Part shown: positions 42,679-52,496 of the stretch, piece after piece
How the letters are laid out: every line of letters begins with the position of its first letter
How positions within the stretch are numbered: position 1 is the stretch's first letter
DNA from: JAWKJY01 sp041393535
Lineage (GTDB): Bacteria; Actinomycetota; Thermoleophilia; Gaiellales; Gaiellaceae
DNA length: 64,000 nt
Direction: 5' to 3'
Assembly: GCA_041393535.1 (NCBI GenBank)
Contig: JAWKJY010000003.1
Coordinates: 124,001 to 188,000, forward strand
Translations under genes and position numbers: made by a program
Notes under the pieces: model-generated
The model's input: only the letters and a program-made list of their open reading frames with translations
Database searches by the model: none
Told to the model about the DNA's origin: nothing

Positions 42679-45156
42679 TCAGCCGAGCGGGGAGCGTCCG
42701 TCGTCCGGCGAGATCCCGCCGATCGTCAGGGTGATCTCCATGCCGGGCGTGGCCGCGACGTTGGGCCGCGGCGACTGCGCCACGACGACGCCCGCCTCGC
42801 CGTCGCCGGTGCCGCCGACCACGGGCTCGAGCGCGCGCCGCTCGAGCTTCGTGCGCGCCTCGTCGAGCGGCAGGCCGATCACGTCCGGGACGACGGCGCC
42901 GTCCACCGCCTTCGGGATCACGAGCCGCACGACGTCGTAGCTCGATCGCCGCGCCCCGGCCTTCGGGAACTGGTCGACGACGACGCCGAGCTTCTCGCCG
43001 GGCTCGGCGGGCCGCGAGATCACGTCCGTCTGCAGCGGCGAGGCCGCGACACGCGCCTCCGCCTGGGTCAGCTTCATCCCGACGACGTCCGGCACGGACA
43101 CCTCGTTCTTCCGGCACGGCGCGACCTTGCTCGGCGCGCGCGCGGCGATCATGTAGACGCTGTGGACGCCGGTGCAGCGGCCGTTGTCGCGCATCCAGGC
43201 GCCGTTGCGCTCGACGACGCGGAAGGTCGTCTGGGGCCCGAAGCTGGGGGAGGGGAAGGAGCGGGCGGGGAGGCCACGCTGGCGGTCGACCGAGTCGACG
43301 AAGGCCTTGAAGATCTGCGCGGGGTACGTGCCGCCGGCGACGGGGTCGCCGCCGAACTGCCAGGTCATCGGCACGAGCTTGTCCGGGTAGCCGACCCAGA
43401 CGGCGACCGCGAGCTGCGGGGTGTAGCCGACGAACCACGCGTCGCCGTAGTTCTCCGTCGTGCCGGTCTTGCCGGCCACCGGACGCCCGTCGGCGAGGAT
43501 CGCGCGCTTGCCCGTGCCCTGCGTGATCACGCGCTGGAGGATCGCCGTGACCGCGCGCGCGTCGTTGCGGCGGAGCACCTGCTTCTCGACGACCGCGTTC
43601 TGGTCGACGCGCTTGCGCAGGGGATCCTCGATCGACGTGATCACCCGCGGCACGTCGCCGAGGACGGCGCCGTCGACGCGCTGGCCGTCGTTCGCGAACG
43701 TCGCGTACGCGCGCGCCATGTCGAGTGGCGAGACCGCCTCGGCGCCGAGGCCGATCGAGAAGTAGCCGTTCAGCTCGCGCTTGACGCCGAGCCGGTGGGC
43801 CATCTCGGCGACGCGCTGCGGCCCGACGAGGTCGGTCAGCTGCGCGTAGACCGCGTTGTCCGAGTAGATCGTGGCCGTCCGCAGGTCGGCGCGTCCGAGG
43901 TAGAAGCCCTCGTAGTTGGTCACCGGCCAGTAGCGGTCGCCGGTGAAGATCGTGATCGGCTTCGACGCGAAGCTCTGGGCCGGCGAGATGCCGAGGTCCA
44001 GCGCGGTCGCGAGCACGAACGGCTTGAACGACGAGCCCGACTGGCGGAGCCCCTGGACGGCCAGGTTGAACTGGCTCTTCGAGAAGTTCTGGCCGCCGAC
44101 CATCGCCAGCACGTTCCCGTTGCTCGGGTTGATCGCGACGAGCGCGGCCTGCGGCCCGTTCGGGTTCGAGAGGTACTTGTCGATCGCCTTCTTCGCCAGC
44201 TCCTGCAGCTGGAGGTCGATCGTCGTGTAGACCTTGAGCCCGCCGCCGTAGACCTTGCCCGAGCCGTAGTACGAGATCAGCTGGCTCTTCACGTACTCGG
44301 CGAAGTACGGCGCCGCGCCCCGCGTGCCCGGGAGCCGGACCGAGTCCGGGGCCGGGAGCCGCGTCCGCAGCGCCTCGAGGTAGTCCTTCTGCGTGATCAG
44401 CTGCTGCTCGAGCATCAGGCGCAGGACGTCGTCCCGCCGCAGCTTCGCCGCGTCCGGGTTGCGCACCGGGTCGTAGACGGAGGGGTTCTGCGGGATGCCC
44501 GCGAGCAGCGCCGCCTCGGCGAGCCCGAGCTCGCTCGCATGCTTGCCGAAGTAGACGCGCGAGGCCATCTCGACGCCGTAGGCGTTGTTCCCGAAGAAGA
44601 CGGTGTTCAGGTAGCCGGTGAGGATCCTGTCCTTCGACCACGTGCGCTCGAGCTGCCAGGCGAGCGCGGCCTCCTTCAGCTTGCGGCTGACCGTCTTCTC
44701 GTTCTTGATGTAGGTGTTCTTGACGAACTGCTGCGTGATCGTCGACCCGCCCTGGATCACCTCGTCGTTGCGGAAGTTCTGGACGACGGCCCGGAAGATG
44801 CCCTTCACGTCGACGCCGCTGTGCTCCCAGAAGCGTCGATCCTCGACCGCGACGATGGCCTGCTTCATCAGCGGGGCGATCTCGTCGGACTTGACGACGA
44901 CACGGGCCTCGTCGCCGCGCAGCACGGCGAGGACCGTCTTCTTGTCGGAGGCGTAGATGGTGCCGTTCCGCTCGACGCGATCGTGGTTCGCCGGGTCGAG
45001 CTGGGGCAGCTCACTGGCGAGGGCGGTCATCAGGCCGAACAGGAACGCGACGCTGCAGACCGCTCCGAGGAGCAGCACCAGCAGGAGGAACCTGAGCTTC
45101 CTGATGCGCCTGCGGGGCTTCGGGGGCCCCTCCGGCGAACGTCGTCTCCGAAGCAC
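42679..45156 (-). CDS. Bifunctional penicillin-binding protein 1A with two PASTA domains
   Basis: This 825-residue class A PBP polymerises and cross-links peptidoglycan. A cytoplasmic basic tail and one membrane helix (residues ~24-46) are followed by the glycosyltransferase domain (AIVAVEDRRFWEHSGVD with the catalytic Glu, GGSTITQQFVKN). The transpeptidase has GSSFKPF (SxxK), YSDNAVYAQ (SxN) and AGKTGTTEN (KTG). Two PASTA repeats close the protein (VPDVVGMKLTQAEARV and VPDVIGLPLDEARTKL). The GTG start lies nine bases from a minus-strand TACAAT. Confidence 0.93.
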   Translation of the reverse strand: MLRRRRSPEGPPKPRRRIRKLRFLLLVLLLGAVCSVAFLFGLMTALASELPQLDPANHDRVERNGTIYASDKKTVLAVLRGDEARVVVKSDEIAPLMKQAIVAVEDRRFWEHSGVDVKGIFRAVVQNFRNDEVIQGGSTITQQFVKNTYIKNEKTVSRKLKEAALAWQLERTWSKDRILTGYLNTVFFGNNAYGVEMASRVYFGKHASELGLAEAALLAGIPQNPSVYDPVRNPDAAKLRRDDVLRLMLEQQLITQKDYLEALRTRLPAPDSVRLPGTRGAAPYFAEYVKSQLISYYGSGKVYGGGLKVYTTIDLQLQELAKKAIDKYLSNPNGPQAALVAINPSNGNVLAMVGGQNFSKSQFNLAVQGLRQSGSSFKPFVLATALDLGISPAQSFASKPITIFTGDRYWPVTNYEGFYLGRADLRTATIYSDNAVYAQLTDLVGPQRVAEMAHRLGVKRELNGYFSIGLGAEAVSPLDMARAYATFANDGQRVDGAVLGDVPRVITSIEDPLRKRVDQNAVVEKQVLRRNDARAVTAILQRVITQGTGKRAILADGRPVAGKTGTTENYGDAWFVGYTPQLAVAVWVGYPDKLVPMTWQFGGDPVAGGTYPAQIFKAFVDSVDRQRGLPARSFPSPSFGPQTTFRVVERNGAWMRDNGRCTGVHSVYMIAARAPSKVAPCRKNEVSVPDVVGMKLTQAEARVAASPLQTDVISRPAEPGEKLGVVVDQFPKAGARRSSYDVVRLVIPKAVDGAVVPDVIGLPLDEARTKLERRALEPVVGGTGDGEAGVVVAQSPRPNVAATPGMEITLTIGGISPDDGRSPLG

Positions 45157-45208
45157 GGGCTTCGAATTGTAGCCGGCTCCCCGACGGGTACCGCCTGCCG
45201 GGGCGCGG

Positions 45209-45913
45209 TCAGGCCTGCGCGGAGAGGAGCGGCTCGCCCGTGGGCGCCGGCGCCCCGCCGGCCTGCTCCACGGTGACGGCGACGACCGAGCCGGGCCGGA
45301 CGGCCTGCTCGAGCGCGACCGTCGCCGTGCCGCCCCCGGCGAAGACGCCCGCCGAGACCGGCGTGCCCCCGTCGATCACCCAGGCCTGGTACGTCCGCCC
45401 CGCCGGCGCCCGGGGGACGTCGGCGAGCACGAGCACCGCCGTGCCGGCCTGCCGGTCGACGACGAGCGAGCCGCGCGCCCCGGCGACGGGGACGACCTCG
45501 CCGCTCGCGAGCAGGTCGAGCGCCTGCTGTCGCTCCGCGGCGACGCGTCGCTCGTCGTCCAGGCTGCCGGAGAGGGACGAGGCCCAGATGCCGAGCCCGA
45601 TCGCGGCCGCGGCGGCCGCGGCGGCGATCGCGCCGAGCGCCGGCACGGCGAGGCGCCGCCGACGGAACGGCAGGACGACCGCGCCTGCCGGGGCGCCTTC
45701 TCCGGGCCGCGCGACGCGCTCCCGCAGCGGCGCGGGCGGCGCGACCGGCGGCGCGGCGAAGGCGAGCGCGGCCGCCGTCTCGCGGAAGGACGGCAGCTCG
45801 GCCCGGCAGCGCGCGCACGCCGCCAGGTGGCGCTCGAACGCGGCCTCCTCCTCGGGCTCGAGCGCGTGCAGGACGTACGCGGCGAGCTGCTCGTGCACGG
45901 CCTCGTCGCTCAC
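45209..45913 (-). CDS. Anti-sigma factor (RskA-like, zinc-binding N-terminus)
   Basis: This is a 234-residue single-pass membrane protein. The N-terminus holds a ZAS/zf-HC2 motif (HLAACARCRAEL, the CxxC with preceding His) that should bind the sigma factor. Helix LAVPALGAIAAAAAAAAIGL crosses the membrane near residue 120. The outer domain contains RTYQAWVIDGGTPVSAG, the RskA C-terminal pattern. Its GTG overlaps the stop of the sigma factor gene (GTGA), so the pair is co-translated. Confidence 0.85.
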   Translation of the reverse strand: MSDEAVHEQLAAYVLHALEPEEEAAFERHLAACARCRAELPSFRETAAALAFAAPPVAPPAPLRERVARPGEGAPAGAVVLPFRRRRLAVPALGAIAAAAAAAAIGLGIWASSLSGSLDDERRVAAERQQALDLLASGEVVPVAGARGSLVVDRQAGTAVLVLADVPRAPAGRTYQAWVIDGGTPVSAGVFAGGGTATVALEQAVRPGSVVAVTVEQAGGAPAPTGEPLLSAQA

Positions 45914-46488
45914 GCGCCCTCCTCCTCGTCCGCGAGCAGCTCGCGCAGCCGGGCGAGGCCGCTGAACATCCTGCTCTTGATCGTGCCGAGGGGCTGCGCG
46001 AGCCGCTCGGCGATCTCGGTCTGCGTCAGGCCGCCCCAGTACGCGAGCTCGAGCGCCTCGCGCTGGGCGTCCGGCAGCCGCGCGAGCGCCGCGCGCACGC
46101 GCTCCCGTTGCGCGCGCTGCCACACCTGCTCGTCCGTCGCGTCCCCGGAGGGCTCGGCCGCCGCCTCGAGCGGGTCGGCGCGTCGGCGCTCCTCGCGGCG
46201 GACGACGTCGACCGCCCGCCGGTGGACGAGCGTGAGGATCCAGGTGCTGGCCTTCGCGCGCTCCTCCGCGAAGCGGTCGGCCGAGCGCCACACGGCGAGG
46301 AAGGCGTCCTGGACGGCGTCCTCGGCGAGCGCCGCGTCGCGGACGATCCGCAGCGCGAGCCGTAGGCCGCCCGCCCGTAGCGGTCGTAGAGCGCGGCGAG
46401 CGCGGCCTCGTCGCGCCGGGCGACGAGGCCGACGAGCGCCTGTCGGATTGCTGCGCGTGCACGAGCGGCATCTGCTGGCGTCGGGCAC
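45910..46488 (-). CDS. ECF-type RNA polymerase sigma factor (frame-disrupted near 46365)
   Basis: Region 2 (LRIVRDAALAEDAVQDAFLAVWRSADRF) and region 4 (ARLPDAQREALELAYWGGLTQTEIAERL, then GTIKSRMFSGLARLREL) are complete. The N-terminal helix VGLVARRDEAALAALYDRYGRAAYG is in another frame. Loss of one base near 46365 explains this (TACGGCTCGCG where GGCCTC is expected). No good start codon is visible in the N-terminal frame, so a second error near 46480 is possible. It is coupled to the anti-sigma gene. Its likely targets include the divergent DUF4331 operon. Confidence 0.82.
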   Translation of the reverse strand: MPDASRCRSCTRSNPTGARRPRRPARRGRARRALRPLRAGGLRLALRIVRDAALAEDAVQDAFLAVWRSADRFAEERAKASTWILTLVHRRAVDVVRREERRRADPLEAAAEPSGDATDEQVWQRAQRERVRAALARLPDAQREALELAYWGGLTQTEIAERLAQPLGTIKSRMFSGLARLRELLADEEEGA

Positions 46489-46706
46489 GGTCGAGGGCCG
46501 CCCCGCGAGGGGGCAACGCTAGCAGGCTGATCGCGAGCGCCTCCACACGCGAGGTTCGTTCCCCCGCGGGCCGCGGTTCGGCGGGCCGCCTCCTGCGACG
46601 CCTTCGCATCTCGCTCGCGTCCCGAACCGGCCCCGGGGCACGGGCGAAGGACGGGCATGCCACCCGCCGGGTGGCGGGAGAGCGAGCTGGCGAAAGGAGA
46701 GAGGCG
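46489..46706. promoter_or_regulatory. Divergent promoter region between the sigma factor and DUF4331 genes
   Basis: This 218-base stretch drives both operons. It contains two GGTTCG direct repeats near 46553 and 46575, and a minus-strand GGGGGAAC that resembles an ECF -35 (GGAAC). I could not find a matching -10, so a specific promoter is not claimed. Confidence 0.4.
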
Positions 46707-48116
46707 ATGAGGAGGAAGGCAGCGATCGCCGCGGCGCTCGCGCTCGCGGCGGGCGCGACGGCCGCCGCGCTCGGCACGACACGCGGTCCGGCGCCCGGGG
46801 ACGCCACCGCGGCGCGCCACCGGGAGGCGCCGCTGATCGCGCAGGACCCGACCGCGGACGTGACGGACTTCTACTTCTTCACGGACCCCAACGACGCGAC
46901 CAAGGTCGACGTGATCATGGACGTGAGCCCGTTCGAGGAGCCGGCTGCCGGGCCGAACTGGTACGGGTTCTCGACGAGCGCGCTCTACGCGATCCACTTC
47001 GACGACGACGGCGACGGCAAGGCCGACGTGTCGTACGAGTTCAAGTTCGCGGACGTGAAGAAGAACGTGGCGCCCTCGACGCTCCCGCTCGGCTGCGTCG
47101 CGACGAAGTGCCAGACGATGAACGTCTGGCGGGTTCGCGACGGCGTCGGGTCGTCGATCGCGAGCAACGTCCCGGTCGCCTCGAACGACATCGGCCCGCG
47201 CACGCGGCAGTTCCTGCAGGGCGGCGTGGCCGACTACGCCTCCGTGCGGGCCGCGACGATCAAGCGGCACAAGGACGGCGGCCTGATCTTCGCCGGTCCC
47301 GCCGACGACCCGTTCTTCGGCGACATCGGCGCCGCGTTCGACGCGGTCGGCATCCGCAGCGGGACGGGGAGCAAGGGCGGCGGCAAGGACGCCTTCGCCG
47401 GCTTCAACGTCCACACGATCGCGCTGCAGCTGCCGAAGTCGGTCATCCGAGGCAAGGGCGCCGTCGTCGGCGCCTGGGCGGCCGTCTACCGGCCGCGTGC
47501 GGTCGTCGAGGCGACCTCGAAGGCCTCCGCGCCGATCTACCGGAGCGGCGGCAGGCAGTACGTGCAGGTCAGCCGGCTCGGGAACCCCCTGTTCAACGAG
47601 CTGATCGTCCCCACCTCGGAGAAGGACGGCTGGAACGCGGTCGGCCCCGACCGGGACGCGAGGTACGCGAAGTACGCGCGCACGCCGCTCCTCGCGCCGG
47701 TCATGAACCAGCTCTACGCCGCCCTGAACCTGAACATCCCGACGAGGAACCGCACCGACCTCCAGGCGGCCTTCCTGACCGGGCTGCCGGGCGTCAACCT
47801 GCTCGCGAAGGGGAAGACGCTCGCGGACGAGTTGCGGCTGAACCTCGACACGCCCGTCGCGTCTGCGCCGAGCCGGCTCGGGCCGCTCGCGAACGACGCG
47901 CAGGGCTGGCCGAACGGCCGTCGGCTCGGGGACGACGTGATCGACGTCGCGCTCGTCGCGCTCGGCGGCGCCCTGTTCACGCCGGCGAACGTCCTCCCGC
48001 TGGGCGACGGCGTCGATGCGAACGACAAGCCGTACCTGAGCGCGTTCCCGTACGTCGCGCTGCCCCACGAGGGCTTCGCGAACAGCCACGGGACGCTCCA
48101 GCCGGTCACGCCGTAG
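46707..48116 (+). CDS. Secreted DUF4331-family protein
   Basis: This is a 469-residue exported protein. The signal peptide is RRKAAIAAALALAAGATAAA. The mature part opens with HREAPLIAQDPTADVTDFYFF, the typical DUF4331 start, and ends ALPHEGFANSHGTLQPVTP, with FPYVALPHEGF near the end as in the family. Aspartate-rich FDDDGDGKADVSYEF could bind calcium. AAAGGAGAG provides the ribosome binding site. It heads an operon with a TPR protein and a NicO-type transporter. The biochemical role of DUF4331 is unknown. Confidence 0.85.
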   Translation: MRRKAAIAAALALAAGATAAALGTTRGPAPGDATAARHREAPLIAQDPTADVTDFYFFTDPNDATKVDVIMDVSPFEEPAAGPNWYGFSTSALYAIHFDDDGDGKADVSYEFKFADVKKNVAPSTLPLGCVATKCQTMNVWRVRDGVGSSIASNVPVASNDIGPRTRQFLQGGVADYASVRAATIKRHKDGGLIFAGPADDPFFGDIGAAFDAVGIRSGTGSKGGGKDAFAGFNVHTIALQLPKSVIRGKGAVVGAWAAVYRPRAVVEATSKASAPIYRSGGRQYVQVSRLGNPLFNELIVPTSEKDGWNAVGPDRDARYAKYARTPLLAPVMNQLYAALNLNIPTRNRTDLQAAFLTGLPGVNLLAKGKTLADELRLNLDTPVASAPSRLGPLANDAQGWPNGRRLGDDVIDVALVALGGALFTPANVLPLGDGVDANDKPYLSAFPYVALPHEGFANSHGTLQPVTP

Positions 48117-48193
48117 GGCGGACCGACCATCGGCGGGGTCCGCGGTCGAACCGCGGGCCCCGCCCGGGCGAACCAGCGACGGAGGTGACGACG

Positions 48194-49532
48194 ATGTGGT
48201 GGAGGCGAGCGACGATCGGGGCCCTCGCGGCGGGCGCGACGGTGGCCGGGCTCCTGCTCGGAGGCGTGCTCGACGAGGGCGGGGCCGCGCGCACCGGCGC
48301 GCCGGTGACGAGGGATGCGGTCGAGGCCGCCTCCGTCGCGGCCGACGGCTTCGCCTCCGGGGCGGACACCGCCGGGACGGTCGCGCGGCTGCAGGAGTCG
48401 GTGCGGGCGAACCCGGCCGACGTCGAGTCGCTCGGCCTCCTCGGGCTCGCCTACCAGCAGCGGGCCCGCGAGACCGGCGACCCGGCCTGGTACTCGAAGT
48501 CGGACGGCGTGCTGCGGGAGGCGCTCCGGCTCGCGCCCGACGACCTCGTCGCGACGAGCGGGCTCGGCGCCCTCGCGCTCGCGCGCCACCGCTTCGCCGA
48601 CGCGCTCGCCCTCGGGGAGCGGGCGAGCCGGATCGCTCCGGGGGTCGCCCGGACGTACGGCGTGATCGGCGACGCGCTGCTCGAGCTCGGCCGCTACGAC
48701 GAGGCCTTCGCGGCCTTCGACCGGCTCGCCTCCCTGAAGCCCGGCGTCGCCGCCTACGCGCGCGTCTCCTACGCCCGCGAGCTGCGCGGCGACGTGCCGG
48801 GCGCGATCGAGGCGATGGCGCTCGCGGTCGACGCCGCGACCGGCTCGCCGGAGCCGATGGCCTGGACGCGCGTCCAGCTCGGCAGGCTCCACTGGTCGCG
48901 CGGCGACGTCGCCGCGGCCGGCGCCGCGTACCGCGAGGCGCTCGACGTCCTGCCCGGCTACGTCCACGCGCTCGGCGCGCTGGCCGAGGTCGAGCACGCG
49001 CGCGGCGACGACGCGGAGGCGATCTCGCTCGCGGAGCGGGCTGTCGCGGGCGTGCCCCTGCCGCAGTTCGTCGCGCTGCTCGGCGACCTCTACGCGGCCG
49101 CGGGGCGCGACGACGACGCGCGCCGCCAGGACGAGCTGATGGGCGCGATCGACCAGCTGCTCGCCGCGAACGGCGTCCAGACGGACCTCGAGTCGGCCGT
49201 CTGGCGGGCCGACCGGGCGATCGATCCCGCCGGGACGGTCGAGCTCGCGCGCCGCGCCAGGGCCGAGCGGCCGTCGATCGAGGGTGACGACGCGCTCGCG
49301 TGGGCGCTCGTCAGGGCGAGGCGCTGCGACGAGGCCCGCGGCTGGGCCGACCGTGCGCTGCGCCTCGGCACGCAGGACGCCCTGGAAGCTCTTCCACCGG
49401 GGGATGGTCGAGCGCTGCGCCGGCGACGAGGCCGCCGCGCGCGGCTGGTTCGAGCGCGCGCTCGCGCTCAACCCGGGCTTCTCCGTCCGGTGGGCCCCGG
49501 TCGCCCGCGCCGCCGTGGAGGGCCTCGCGTGA
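48194..49532 (+). CDS. Membrane-anchored TPR protein (frame-disrupted near 49385)
   Basis: This protein of about 445 residues has an N-terminal membrane anchor (RRATIGALAAGATVAGLLLGG). At least six tetratricopeptide-like helical pairs follow between residues 60 and 330 (for example NPADVESLGLLGLAYQQRA and VLREALRLAPDDLVATSGL). One extra base after GCCCTG at about 49385 throws the frame. The true end, KLFHRGMVERCAGDEAAARG to ARAAVEGLA, lies in the next frame and stops at 49532. GGAGG precedes the ATG. The stop overlaps the transporter's GTG. Confidence 0.8.
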
Positions 49533-51026
49533 CCCGCCGCGTCGGTCGTCCTCGCGGCACTCGCTGCGGCCCTGCTCGCGCCCGCGGCGGCGCTCGCGCA
49601 CCCGCTCGGCAACTTCACCGTGAACCGCTCGACCGAGGTCGTCGTCTCCGGCGGCCACCTCTACGCGCGTGTGGTCCTCGATCTCGCCGAGATCCCGACC
49701 TTCCAGGCGCGCGAGCGCGCCGAGGCCGACCTGGACGCCTACGGCGCCGGGCTGCTCGACGAGGTCGTGCAGGGGCTCGACCTGCGCGTCGACGGGGCAC
49801 GCCGCCCGCTCGAGGCGATCGACCGCTCGCTCACCTTCCCCGAGGGACAGGGCGGGCTGCGCACGACCCGGCTCGAGGCGGTGCTCGACGCGGGCGCGCT
49901 CGGGGACGGCGAGGCGCGGCTCACGGTCGCGAGCACGGCCTTCCCCGACCGGCTGGGCTGGCGCGAGCTCGTCGTCCGCGCGGAGCGGGGCGCCCGGCTC
50001 GAGGCGAGCACCGCCCCGTCCGCCTCGAGCACGGACGGCCTGCGCACGTACCCCGACGACCTGCTCTCGAGCCCGCTCGACGTCCGCGAGGCGACCGCGG
50101 TCGTCCGCCCCGGCGCCGGGCCCGGCGCCACCCCCGCGCTCGACGAGCGGGAGGAGGTCGGCGCGCGCCCCCTGACCCCGGCGGAGCACGGGTTCGAGGC
50201 TCTGGTCGGCACCCGCGAGCTGACCGCCGGTGTCGTCGCGGTCGCCCTGCTGGTCGCCGCCTTCTGGGGCGCGGCGCACGCGCTCAGCCCGGGGCACGGG
50301 AAGGGGATCGTCGCCGCGTACCTCGTCGGCACGCGCGGCACGGCGCGGCACGCCGTCTACCTGGGGGTGATCGTCACCGTCACGCACACGCTGGGCGTGT
50401 TCGCGCTCGGGGCCGTGACCCTCGTCCTGTCCGAGTTCGTCGTCCCCGAGCGGCTCTACCCGTGGCTGAACCTCGTCGCCGCGCTGCTCGTCGTGGCGGT
50501 CGGCATCGCGGTCCTGCGCCAGCGCGTGTCGCGCTGGACGGCCGCACGTCGCGCCCGGGAGGCCGTGCGCCGCCAGCCCGCACCGGGCGAGCTCCGCGCG
50601 GCCGTGGCGGGCGGGACCCGCTTCCGCGTCGCGGGCCACGCCCACGGCCACGGGCACGGGCACGACCATGCGCACGGCCTCGGGCACGACCATGCGCACG
50701 TGCCCGAGCCGGGGAGCGGCTGGCGCGGGCTGCTCGCGGTCGGGATCTCGAGCGGGCTCGTGCCGTGCCCCACCGCACTCGTCGTCCTGCTCGCGGCGAT
50801 CTCGCTCCATCGCGTCGGCTTCGGGATGCTCCTGATCGTGGCGTTCGGCCTCGGGCTCGCGGGCACGATCACGGCGATCGGGCTGCTCGCCGTCCTCGGG
50901 AAGCGGCTCGCCGCCCGGGCGAGCCTCGACGGGCCGCTCGTCAGGCTGCTGCCGGCGCTGAGCTCCGTCGCGATCGTCGCCGTCGGGCTGGCGATGACGA
51001 TCCGCGCGCTCCCGTCCGTGACCTGA
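49529..51026 (+). CDS. NicO-family nickel/cobalt transporter with extracytoplasmic N-domain (frame-disrupted near 49541)
   Basis: Starting at GTG 49529 and correcting one indel near 49541 gives a signal peptide (SVVLAALAAALLAPAAALA) and then HPLGNFTVNRSTEVVV. About 200 residues of exported domain follow, then six membrane helices. The metal motif is AAHALSPGHGKGIVAAYL in the first core helix. A histidine-rich loop (about ten His in 20 residues, near 50637-50700) separates the two halves, and SSGLVPCPTALVVLL follows. These are marks of NicO/RcnA-type Ni/Co transporters. A perfect 11-bp hairpin follows the gene. Confidence 0.82.
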
Positions 51027-51035
51027 GCGACGCCG

Positions 51036-51066
51036 TCGCGCGCGAGCGCATGCGCCTCGCGCGCGA
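51036..51066 (+). terminator. Terminator after the NicO gene
   Basis: TCGCGCGCGAG and CTCGCGCGCGA form a perfect 11-bp stem around a nine-base loop, ten bases after the stop. Confidence 0.65.
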
Positions 51067-51132
51067 GTAACCCTGTGCAGTGCGCCCGGCTCCGGCCGCT
51101 GCGGTGCCCCGGCCGTCGGTACGATCGGGCGA

Positions 51133-52293
51133 ATGCCGGCGAAGGACGACCTCGAGGCGCTCCTCCGGAACACCGTGGACGCGTTGCCCGACGGCGAGCT
51201 CGCGCGCAAGCTCGACCGAGGCGCGCCGCTTCGCGTCAAGCTCGGGATCGACCCGACCGCACCGGACATCCACCTCGGCCACACGGTCGTGCTCTCCAAG
51301 CTCGCCTCGTTCCAGCGGGCAGGCCACGTGGCCGTCCTGATCATCGGCGACTACACGGCGCGGATCGGGGACCCGTCCGGCCGCTCGTCCGAGCGGCCCG
51401 TCCTGGCGCCCGAGGTCCTCGACGCGAACGCGAGGACGTTCTCCGAGCAGGCCTTCAAGATCCTCGACCCCGCGCGCACCGAGGTGCGCCACAACAGCGA
51501 GTGGCTCGCGAAGCTCGACTTCGCGGAGGTGCTGCGGATCACGCGGACGACCACCGTCGCGCGCCTGCTCGAGCGGGACGACTTCGCCAAGCGCATGGCC
51601 GCCCAGCAGCCGATCTCGGTCTCGGAGCTGCTCTACCCGTTGATGCAGGGGTACGACTCTGTCGCCATCCGAGCCGACGTCGAGCTCGGCGGCACCGACC
51701 AGCTCTACAACCTCCTCGCAGGCCGTGACCTGATGCAGGCCTACGGGCTCGAGCCGCAGGTCGCGCTGACCCTGCCGATCCTCGTCGGCACGGACGGCAA
51801 GGAGCGCATGTCGAAGTCGAAGGGGAACTACGTCGGGGTCGCCGAGGCGCCCGAGGAGCAGTTCGGGAAGGTCATGTCGATCCCGGACGACGCGCTGCCG
51901 ACCTGGTGGGCGCTCTGCCTGGACGAGCTGCCGCCCGCGCTCGAGCCGATGGAGTCGAAGCTCCAGCTCGCGCGCCGGATCGTCGCGCGCTTCCACGGGC
52001 CGGAGGCCTCGGAGCGGGGCGAGGCGCACTTCACCCGCGTCGTTCGCAGGCACGAGGCGCCCGAGGACGTGCCCGACGTCCGCCTGCCCGCCGGCGACGA
52101 TCCCGTCTACCTCCCCGCGGTGCTCGTCGAGCATCTCGGCATCGCCTCCACGAGCGAGGCGCGCCGGCTGATCCAGCAGGGGGGCGTGAAGGTCGACGGG
52201 GAGCCCGTTTCGGGGCCGACGGTGCCCCGCGCGGCGCTCCAGGGCGTCCTCGTGCAGGCCGGAAAGCGCCGATTTGCACGGGTTTTCGCCTGA
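51133..52293 (+). CDS. tyrS: Tyrosyl-tRNA synthetase
   Basis: This 386-residue class I synthetase charges tRNA(Tyr). The HIGH equivalent is PDIHLGHTVVL, the KMSKS loop is KERMSKSKG, and an S4 RNA-binding domain closes the protein (TSEARRLIQQGGVKVDGEPV). TACGAT (51120-51125) lies seven bases from the ATG, so the message is leaderless. It ends just upstream of the rRNA promoter. Confidence 0.94.
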   Translation: MPAKDDLEALLRNTVDALPDGELARKLDRGAPLRVKLGIDPTAPDIHLGHTVVLSKLASFQRAGHVAVLIIGDYTARIGDPSGRSSERPVLAPEVLDANARTFSEQAFKILDPARTEVRHNSEWLAKLDFAEVLRITRTTTVARLLERDDFAKRMAAQQPISVSELLYPLMQGYDSVAIRADVELGGTDQLYNLLAGRDLMQAYGLEPQVALTLPILVGTDGKERMSKSKGNYVGVAEAPEEQFGKVMSIPDDALPTWWALCLDELPPALEPMESKLQLARRIVARFHGPEASERGEAHFTRVVRRHEAPEDVPDVRLPAGDDPVYLPAVLVEHLGIASTSEARRLIQQGGVKVDGEPVSGPTVPRAALQGVLVQAGKRRFARVFA

Positions 52294-52297
52294 CCGT

Positions 52298-52345
52298 GAT
52301 GCGTGACGCATCCCTTCTTGACAGTGCCGTTCGGCCTGCTATCAT
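52298..52345 (+). promoter_or_regulatory. rRNA operon promoter with upstream palindrome
   Basis: TTGACA (52318-52323) and TATCAT (52340-52345) are 16 bases apart, the best sigma70-type promoter in the window. Immediately upstream, GATGCGT-G-ACGCATC (52298-52312) is a perfect inverted repeat placed where an activator or UP-element protein would bind. A second -10-like TAGGCT lies at 52424-52429. Confidence 0.75.
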
Positions 52346-52440
52346 CCGTGGGCCGCTGAGAGGCGGCACGACCTTGGACAAGACGAACGACACGTACCGG
52401 AGCGCCCCTCGCTAGCCAGCTGGTAGGCTGGATGCAGCAC

Positions 52441-52472
52441 GGGGCCTCGCGGCGCGAGTCGGGGGCCTTTTT
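52441..52472 (+). terminator. Terminator-like hairpin inside the rRNA leader
   Basis: CTCGC-GGC-GCGAG sits within a larger GGCC/GGCC pairing and is followed by five T residues at 52468-52472. It lies between the promoter and 16S, so rRNA transcription must read through it. This suggests control by antitermination. Confidence 0.55.
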
Positions 52473-52496
52473 CGTGGTCGAGCCCGGATTGGGCGC

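Noticed and set aside
47108..51070. A 1,320-codon open frame across the DUF4331-TPR-NicO region
   Set aside because: It is a composite of shadow frames of very GC-rich genes. Only the segment from 48194 to about 49385 matches a real protein (TPR). The rest is Arg-rich nonsense opposite true genes.
51027..51132. T-box riboswitch before tyrS
   Set aside because: The gap holds only a terminator hairpin and a leaderless promoter. There is no T-box sequence and no room for the stem I specifier.
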